From NCBI GenBank assembly GCA_949425635.1, contig CASPWD010000001.1, positions 372,001 to 436,000 on the forward strand: a DNA stretch of 64,000 bases, read 5' to 3'. Below are positions 58,543 through 64,000 of this stretch, piece by piece. Numbering within the stretch: the first letter of the stretch is position 1; the number at the start of each line of letters is the position of its first letter. The notes under the pieces were generated by a model, which saw nothing but the letters and a program-made list of their open reading frames with translations, ran no database searches and was not told the origin of the DNA. Both the position numbers and the translations under genes were made by a program. The DNA comes from an uncultured Bacilli bacterium. GTDB taxonomy: Bacteria > Bacillota_I > Bacilli_A > RF39 > UBA660.

Positions 58543-58578
58543 GTGAACTTCAACTAAGAAAGTTCACATCTTTTTATT
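58543..58578 (-). terminator. Terminator of the ABC importer operon
   Basis: GTGAACTT/AAGTTCAC hairpin, followed by TTTTTAG on the minus strand. Confidence 0.8.
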
Positions 58579-59356
58579 TTAATAATATCTTTTCTATCAT
58601 CTCTACTATTTTATAAAGAATATAAGATATAATAACTAAAAGTAAAATACCACTAACTACTAGATTTAAATTAAAAACTTGAGTTCCATAAATAATTAAA
58701 TAACCAAGTCCCGCTTTACTTACTAAGAACTCTCCAGAAATAACTCCTATCATACTCATACTTATACCTAGCTTAAATGAACTAATGATAGTATTATAAG
58801 AACTAGGAATAACTAAATATCTTAGAATTTGATACTTACTCGCTCCAAAAGAACGCATTAATTTCAATTTTACTTTATCCGTATTATAAAACCCATTAGT
58901 TATAACAACCATAGTGACAATTACATTAATTAAAACTGCCATAACTATAACACTCTTAATATTAGCCCCTGCTACAATAATAATCATCGGTCCAAGTGCT
59001 ACTTTAGGTAACGAATTTAAACAAGTTAAGAATGGATCTAATAACTTATACAAGCCATTATATAAATAGAGTAGTACTGAAATACTTAAACTTATAATTA
59101 ATCCAATACCAAAAGCAATCAGCGTTTCATAAACACTCACCCAAATATGTCTAAATAAATTATTATCTCTATATAAGTCTAAAATAGTTTTAAATACTTT
59201 AGTAGGACTACTAAATATAAAAGGATTTATAATTTCATATCTACTAAGTAATTCCCATAATATAAAGAAAGTTAAAATTATCATAATCTGTCCAATAAAT
59301 ATAACACATTTATTTAACTTATACTTTCTTAAAAAGTCTTTTTGTTCCCTACTCAT
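58574..59356 (-). CDS. ABC importer permease (SsuC/ThiX-like)
   Basis: 260 residues, six membrane segments, with the EAA loop GASKYQILRYLVIPSSYNTI (about 170-190), typical of nitrate/sulfonate/taurine and thiamine-precursor importers. It overlaps the ATPase gene by 8 bases. Substrate cannot be told from the sequence. Confidence 0.88.
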   Translation of the reverse strand: MSREQKDFLRKYKLNKCVIFIGQIMIILTFFILWELLSRYEIINPFIFSSPTKVFKTILDLYRDNNLFRHIWVSVYETLIAFGIGLIISLSISVLLYLYNGLYKLLDPFLTCLNSLPKVALGPMIIIVAGANIKSVIVMAVLINVIVTMVVITNGFYNTDKVKLKLMRSFGASKYQILRYLVIPSSYNTIISSFKLGISMSMIGVISGEFLVSKAGLGYLIIYGTQVFNLNLVVSGILLLVIISYILYKIVEMIEKILLK

Positions 59357-60098
59357 CTTTATCTAAATCTTTCCATATTAAATCATAATAATAATTATAT
59401 TTAGAATCTTTTCTATTTTGTGTTGGTAAACCTTCTTTATCTAACTCTATTTTATATACATTTTTTATTACTGAAGGACTCTTACTTAATACAACTACCT
59501 TTTGGGCCATCGAAACGGCTTCTCCAATATCATGAGTTACCATAATAGTTGTTTTTTTATTTTCTTTTATTATTTTATAAACATCATCACTTACACTAAG
59601 TCTTGTACTAAAATCTAATGCACTAAAAGGTTCATCTAAGAATAATATATCAGGCCTTATTGCTAGTGTTCTTATTAAAGCAACTCTTTGTTTCATTCCA
59701 CCAGATAACTCACTAGGTTTCTTATTAATAAATTTATCTAATTTATACTTTTTCAATAAATTAATAGCATAATCTTTACTTTTATTATTTAGATTATTTT
59801 TTACTTTAAGACCTAATAATATATTATCTAAAATTGTATAATGTTCAAATAAAGCATCTTCTTGTAGCATATACCCAATAACAGGATTATCTATATTATA
59901 CTTTACATCTCCAACACTTTGTTTAGTAAGTCCAGCAAGTATTGATAACAACGTGCTTTTTCCACATCCAGAAGCTCCTACTATTGCGACAAATTCTCCT
60001 TCATTTACATCTAAACTAATGTCTTTTATTGCTTCTATCTCCCCATTAATAGTATTGTACTTTTTAACAATGTTTTTACATTCAAGTATTTTATTCAT
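59349..60098 (-). CDS. ABC importer ATPase (SsuB/ThiZ-like)
   Basis: 249 residues. Walker A VGASGCGKSTLLS, signature ELSGGMKQRVA, Walker B PDILFLDEPFSALD, H-loop VTHDIGEAV. Fits the NMT1-type importer family. Overlaps the flanking genes, so coupled translation is likely. Energises uptake with the permease at 58574. Confidence 0.9.
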   Translation of the reverse strand: MNKILECKNIVKKYNTINGEIEAIKDISLDVNEGEFVAIVGASGCGKSTLLSILAGLTKQSVGDVKYNIDNPVIGYMLQEDALFEHYTILDNILLGLKVKNNLNNKSKDYAINLLKKYKLDKFINKKPSELSGGMKQRVALIRTLAIRPDILFLDEPFSALDFSTRLSVSDDVYKIIKENKKTTIMVTHDIGEAVSMAQKVVVLSKSPSVIKNVYKIELDKEGLPTQNRKDSKYNYYYDLIWKDLDKDE

Positions 60099-61083
60099 TT
60101 AAATCAATAACTAACTTATCAAAAGGAACGTAATCTTTAAGTAAGTCATTATCAATCATTATATTCTCTAAATTTTTATATGTTTCTTCAGTTATAGTTG
60201 TATTTTCTAACCAGCTATCTGCCTCTCTATATCTTTTTACTATAGTTTCAACATCATTTAAGCTATTATCTGGAAATTGTGCTAGTATTACTTCAGCAAC
60301 TTCTTTATCACTGTGTGTTCTAACATATTCCAATCCTTTATTTATAGCATCATTAAACTTCTTAATAGTATCTTCATTTTCATCTATGTAACTCTTTCTT
60401 GCATAGAATGCTGTATATGGCATTTCACCTGATAATTCACCAATACTTCCTACAACATATCCTAAACCATCACGTTCTAATTTTAGAGCATTTGGTTCGA
60501 ATAGATTAACGAAGTCTCCAACACCACTTATAAATATTCCTGATAATGATGCAAAATCAATATTCATATTAACATTCATTTTATCTTTATCACCATTAGC
60601 ATTTTTTACCCCATTTAAGAAATTCAAAACAGGCATTCCACCAGTTCTACCAGCTAAAATCTCTTTTCCGTATAAATCTTCAATTTTAAAATCTTCAATT
60701 TTTTCTCTAGCCACAATAAATTGTCCATCTCTTTTAGTAAGTCCTGCAAATGTAACGATATAGTCTTTTTCACCATTTTCATATACATATATAGCTGACT
60801 CAGGACCTGCAAATCCTACTTCAACAGAATTAGATAGAACAGCAGCACTAACTTTATCAGCACCACTAGTTAAAATCAATTCTGCATTTATACCATTCTC
60901 TTCAAAATATCCCTTTTCTAAAGCAACATACATTGGAGCATAGAAAATACTATGTGTAACCTCTGCAATTCTTACAGTTTCTAAATCACTGTTTTGATTT
61001 TTCTTATTAGTGATCTTAATCAATATAGCAAATACCAATATTATTAAAATTAAACTTGTCGTAATAATAAAATTTCTTTTCAA
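60091..61083 (-). CDS. ABC importer substrate-binding protein (NMT1/ThiY-like)
   Basis: 330 residues from TTG 61083 (AGGTG lies 5 nt upstream); the ATG at 61101 has no Shine-Dalgarno. N-terminal hydrophobic segment (about 5-25) without a lipobox Cys, so it is probably membrane-anchored rather than lipidated. Domain NMT1: VRIAEVTHSIFYAPMYVALE, KGYFEENGI, AGRTGGMPVLNFLNG. This family binds thiamine precursors or alkylsulfonates. The three genes form one operon ending at a terminator. Confidence 0.85.
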   Translation of the reverse strand: MKRNFIITTSLILIILVFAILIKITNKKNQNSDLETVRIAEVTHSIFYAPMYVALEKGYFEENGINAELILTSGADKVSAAVLSNSVEVGFAGPESAIYVYENGEKDYIVTFAGLTKRDGQFIVAREKIEDFKIEDLYGKEILAGRTGGMPVLNFLNGVKNANGDKDKMNVNMNIDFASLSGIFISGVGDFVNLFEPNALKLERDGLGYVVGSIGELSGEMPYTAFYARKSYIDENEDTIKKFNDAINKGLEYVRTHSDKEVAEVILAQFPDNSLNDVETIVKRYREADSWLENTTITEETYKNLENIMIDNDLLKDYVPFDKLVIDLNE

Positions 61084-61249
61084 AATAACACCTACCTTCA
61101 TAGTAGTATATTCTTTATTTTTATATGATGTGTCCGTCTAACGCCCAATATGTTAAGTATTAGTTATAATTTGTAAACACCATTATCAGTTAATTTGTCT
61201 TATATACAATGAAATGTTATAATCGAGGTATAAAAGAGGTTGTGAGAAA

Positions 61250-62821
61250 ATGAAAAAGTTGAGTGAGTTAACAAAAAAACAAAAAACGTTAATTGTTATA
61301 GCTATATTAGCAGTTATTATAATAGCTATAATACTAATATTAAATAAGGAAACGATCTTTGCAGAAAAAGATAAGATGAATAATATTAAAGAACAAGAAA
61401 TAAAGATTGAAGATAGGTGCGAAGAAACTGCCAAAATAGTAGAAACATTCTATAGTGATGAAAATTATGATTATCAATTTTCTAGTGCAAAGAGTAGTTG
61501 TATGTATGTAATTATCGACAAAAAAGAATATCTAGTAAAAGAAGCTTTGGAAAATAATATAATTACTATAGAAGAAGTTGCTCAAGCTGGTTTAATTTTT
61601 TATAAAGAGCCAAAATCAACGGACGATTCAAGTTTAAAAATCGAAGATAGATGTGACGTAACCAGCCAAGTAATGGAAACTTTCTATAGTGATGAAAATT
61701 ATGATTATCAATTTTCAAGTCAAAAAAGTGGTTGCACATATGCCATTTTAAATAATAAAGAATATCCAATAAAAGAAGCATTAGAAAGTAAATTAATAAC
61801 AATAGAAGAAGCAGAGAAGGCTGGTCTTGTATTTTCCAAAGTAGAAAAACAATCTTCTAACGTTAAAACAATTGCTATTGAAGATAGATGTGATATAACA
61901 TCTCAAGCAGTTGAAACATTTTATAGTGATTCAAAATATAATTATCAATTTTCAAGCCAAAAAAGTGGTTGTACATATGCTATAGTTAACAATAATATTT
62001 ATCCAATAAAAGATGCTTTAAATAAGGGAATAATAACAATAGAAGAAGCCCAGATTGCTGGTCTAAAGTTTAACAAAGTCGCTAAGAAAACAACAACGAC
62101 AAAGCCTACGACTCCTACACCAACAAAAACTATAAGAATTGAAGACAAATGCGATATAACAGCTCAAGTAATCGAAACATTTTATAGTGATTCAAAATAT
62201 AATTACCAATTTTCAAGTCAAAAAAGTGGCTGTACATATGCTGTTGTAAATAATACAAGATATCCAATAAAAGATGCTTTAAACAAAGGTATAATAACTA
62301 TATCTGAAGCGGAGAAAGCTGGTCTTAAATTTACAAGAGTTTCAAAAACGACGTCACCAAGTCCATCAACTAAAACTATAAAAATAGAGGATAAATGTGG
62401 AACTGGTACAAGTATACAACAAATAGAGACTTTCTATAGTGATGATAAATATGATTATCAATTTTCAACTCCAAAGAGTAGTTGTACATACGCAGTAGTA
62501 AATAATACAAGATATCCAATAAAAGAAGCTCTAAATAAAGGCATAATAACTATTTCTGAGGCAGAGAAAGCTGGCCTTAAATTTTACAAATCAGAAAAAC
62601 AAAAATATGAAATAAGAAATGTTTGCGACACATATTTAGAAGCAGTTGAAGAATTTTATAGTGATGATGATTATACTTATTCTTTTTCAAGTACATTAAG
62701 TGGATGTCTATACGTTACTATAGGTGTTGAATATCCTGTAGTTGATGCTGTTAGATATGGATTACTATCAATAGAAGACCTTGAAAATGCAGGAATATAT
62801 ATAATAAAAACTAAAAAATAA
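61250..62821 (+). CDS. Membrane-anchored protein of six related 70-residue repeats
   Basis: 523 residues. One membrane segment (about 13-34) and then six tandem units of about 70-80 residues. Each starts with IEDRCD-like residues, holds a YSDxxYxYxFSSxKSGCTYAIV-like core with two Cys per unit, then YPIKEAL and GIITIEEAEKAGL. Units 1-5 are close to each other and the sixth is diverged. Linkers between units 3, 4 and 5 are Thr/Pro/Lys-rich. Paired Cys suggest one disulphide per unit. Unit-level unequal recombination is likely. Function unknown; the promoter has TATAAT at about 61217. Confidence 0.85.
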   Translation: MKKLSELTKKQKTLIVIAILAVIIIAIILILNKETIFAEKDKMNNIKEQEIKIEDRCEETAKIVETFYSDENYDYQFSSAKSSCMYVIIDKKEYLVKEALENNIITIEEVAQAGLIFYKEPKSTDDSSLKIEDRCDVTSQVMETFYSDENYDYQFSSQKSGCTYAILNNKEYPIKEALESKLITIEEAEKAGLVFSKVEKQSSNVKTIAIEDRCDITSQAVETFYSDSKYNYQFSSQKSGCTYAIVNNNIYPIKDALNKGIITIEEAQIAGLKFNKVAKKTTTTKPTTPTPTKTIRIEDKCDITAQVIETFYSDSKYNYQFSSQKSGCTYAVVNNTRYPIKDALNKGIITISEAEKAGLKFTRVSKTTSPSPSTKTIKIEDKCGTGTSIQQIETFYSDDKYDYQFSTPKSSCTYAVVNNTRYPIKEALNKGIITISEAEKAGLKFYKSEKQKYEIRNVCDTYLEAVEEFYSDDDYTYSFSSTLSGCLYVTIGVEYPVVDAVRYGLLSIEDLENAGIYIIKTKK

Positions 62822-62835
62822 AAATATTACTTATA

Positions 62836-62861
62836 AGAATAGCAGAGTCTATTCTTTTTTT
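62836..62861 (+). terminator. Terminator of the repeat-protein gene
   Basis: AAGAATAG/CTATTCTT, 6-nt loop, T run. Confidence 0.8.
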
Positions 62862-62905
62862 GCGTGAGTAAAACAACTAGATTAGCTAGTGGATATTTTA
62901 AAAAA

Positions 62906-62941
62906 ATAAAAGTTATTACACTAAATCGTAATAACTTTACA
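62906..62941 (-). terminator. Terminator of the gene at 62959
   Basis: AAAGTTATTAC/GTAATAACTTT hairpin with TATTTTTTT on the minus strand. Confidence 0.75.
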
Positions 62942-62958
62942 AAAAATCTATTTTATCT

Positions 62959-63831
62959 TTATCTACACATTTTACTATCATATTCAATTTTATCACTTAT
63001 ATATACTTCTTTATTATTACAGAATAGTAAGTCTATCTTATCATGTTCATACATAATACCATCATCATACTTAATCTTCTTCGAGGTGCCTTTTTCTACC
63101 TTATACTCAAGACCTCTAATTAACATTTCCATATCAATAAAACTACTTCTAAGCATTTCCTTAAATTCAGATGCCTTACCTGTACCATTCTTAATAATTA
63201 AACAATCCCCACAATCGGTATGTACATCATATAAGTTACCGTCACTATTTAAGTACTGATAATCTACATTATAAATATCTTTATCTGTATCTTTTGACTT
63301 ATAAGAATAATCATAAAGTAACTCAACTTTGTCCTCATCAGTTATCATCAAGCAAGTGTAATTTGGTGAATCCCCAACAAAATATTTTACATAATATGTA
63401 TTAAATAAAAAGCCTTTATTAATTCCATAATCTGTCACAGTAACATAATTATTATCATAAATATAAAAAGAATTGTTACATAGCTTCTGATTAAATTCCT
63501 CTATCATATTATCTCTGTTTAACTCAACTATCATATTACTACTAAAAGATTTAAAACTGACTTGATTCACACATTTTTTATTAGGTTCACTTAACCTCGC
63601 TCCACCTTCAAACCAAAGATCAAAAGTATCAACACATTCTTCATTACTAATAAAAGACATTCTAGGTCCTTTAATATATCTTTCATTGTCCAAAAAATAT
63701 TTTTTTTCACCCAGCGGTATATTCTTAATAACAAAGACAACTCCAATTATAACAGCAATTCCTATAACTACATATCTAACAATATTATTTCTTAACTCTT
63801 GTCTATCAATATTTATTTTTTTCATAATCAA
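62959..63831 (-). CDS. Single-pass membrane protein, unknown
   Basis: 290 residues. Membrane segment about 17-37, then an extracellular domain with seven Cys (for example NEECVDTF, NKKCVNQV, VHTDCGDCLII, LLFCNN, SKMCR), suggesting disulphides. No known motif. GAGGTTGATTATG provides the Shine-Dalgarno. It faces the repeat protein across convergent terminators. Confidence 0.65.
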   Translation of the reverse strand: MIMKKINIDRQELRNNIVRYVVIGIAVIIGVVFVIKNIPLGEKKYFLDNERYIKGPRMSFISNEECVDTFDLWFEGGARLSEPNKKCVNQVSFKSFSSNMIVELNRDNMIEEFNQKLCNNSFYIYDNNYVTVTDYGINKGFLFNTYYVKYFVGDSPNYTCLMITDEDKVELLYDYSYKSKDTDKDIYNVDYQYLNSDGNLYDVHTDCGDCLIIKNGTGKASEFKEMLRSSFIDMEMLIRGLEYKVEKGTSKKIKYDDGIMYEHDKIDLLFCNNKEVYISDKIEYDSKMCR

Positions 63832-63892
63832 CCTCTTGCATCACATTATACATTATCTTAAATTTTCTGTCACTCTACTATTAGTTGATACT

Positions 63893-63922
63893 AAAAAAGA
63901 TTAGACTTTTTTATCAGTCTAA
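63893..63922 (-). terminator. Terminator after the SDR gene
   Basis: TTAGACT/AGTCTAA hairpin with a run of T on the minus strand, overlapping the stop codon. Confidence 0.7.
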
Positions 63923-64000
63923 CCCATAATTTGACCACCATTATTATGAATAACTTGACCAGTTACAAAGCTTGAATCGTCAGAAGCTAAAAAGACAAAT
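63919..64000 (-). CDS. C-terminal end of a short-chain dehydrogenase/reductase (FabG-like)
   Basis: The minus strand reads FVFLASDDSSFVTGQVIHNN then GGQIMG and stop, the classic SDR ending (FLASDDAS-F-TGQ-x-x-xDGG). The rest of the gene lies beyond the window. Many 3-oxoacyl-ACP reductases end this way, but the substrate cannot be assigned from 26 residues. Confidence 0.85.
   Translation of the reverse strand, partial: FVFLASDDSSFVTGQVIHNNGGQIMG

Noticed and set aside
61102-61249. Thiamine (TPP) riboswitch upstream of the ABC importer
   Set aside because: I looked for CUGAGA and ACCUGAUCUGG-like elements in the upstream region of the importer and saw none, so the substrate stays open.
1-64000. 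CRISPR arrays and insertion sequences
   Set aside because: No regularly spaced repeats of 20-40 bp and no transposase-like protein were seen on either strand.
1-64000. Alternative genetic code (UGA read as Trp)
   Set aside because: TGG is used for Trp and TGA ends genes such as the one at 54807-56255, with a terminator directly downstream.

Overview
The window looks like the chromosome of a very AT-rich, low-GC Gram-positive bacterium (Bacillota; an uncultured gut Bacilli or RF39-type lineage is my inference). The reasons are strong GGAGG ribosome sites, intrinsic terminators with long T runs, a sortase with its substrate, LysM proteins, lipoproteins and a SipW/TasA-like cluster. UGA is used as a stop, so the genetic code appears standard.

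Layout. 1-8.1 kb is host chromosome: small membrane and PH-domain proteins, a triple-LysM protein, an unknown 587-residue protein with a zincin motif (HEIRH), and an Ig-like surface protein. 8.16-11.4 kb is a scar zone. It holds three nested 3' halves of tRNA-Cys, each followed by a hairpin terminator, interleaved with decayed remains of older elements. One remnant still carries an intact membrane-anchored XRE regulator and a secreted protein. 11.4-47.7 kb is a complete integrative and conjugative element (ICE) of about 36.3 kb, bounded by a 7-bp core (CTGCAAC, exactly the tRNA-Cys anticodon loop). 47.7-64 kb is host chromosome again: HD protein, ComEC-like metallo-hydrolase with DUF3006, SPFH protein, glycosyltransferase, phospholipase-C-like protein, SipW/TasA-like cluster, TPM protein, an NMT1-type ABC importer, a repeat protein and the end of an SDR gene.

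The ICE, read from its left end, has a tyrosine integrase, an excisionase-like gene, a complete tRNA-Cys gene with its own promoter and terminator, an ArdC-like protein, a candidate PD-(D/E)xK nuclease, the coupling protein, a HUH relaxase with ribbon-helix-helix accessory proteins, an oriT-like region with an RP4-like nic motif, and a FATA-type mating apparatus (VirB4, M23 peptidase, VirB6-like, PrgI/VirB3-like, pilin-like, sortase and thioester adhesin). The right 12 kb is cargo: two MacB-like ABC transporters, two pairs of related secreted and anchored proteins arranged in divergent arms, a third secreted protein with its membrane-bound XRE regulator, a soluble XRE regulator and a VanZ-domain fusion. 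A palindrome (TTCCACTATTAGTGGAA and close variants) is repeated in the promoters of the secreted-protein genes.

Two observations stand out. First, integration cut the host tRNA-Cys in the anticodon loop and replaced its 3' half with a poorly pairing sequence, while the ICE supplies an intact tRNA-Cys: an apparent built-in rescue of an essential gene. Second, at least ten ICE backbone genes have no usable ATG, GTG or TTG at the correct place, but have AUA, AUU or AUC in frame 6-10 nt after a strong Shine-Dalgarno, suggesting systematic non-canonical initiation that ordinary gene calling truncates.
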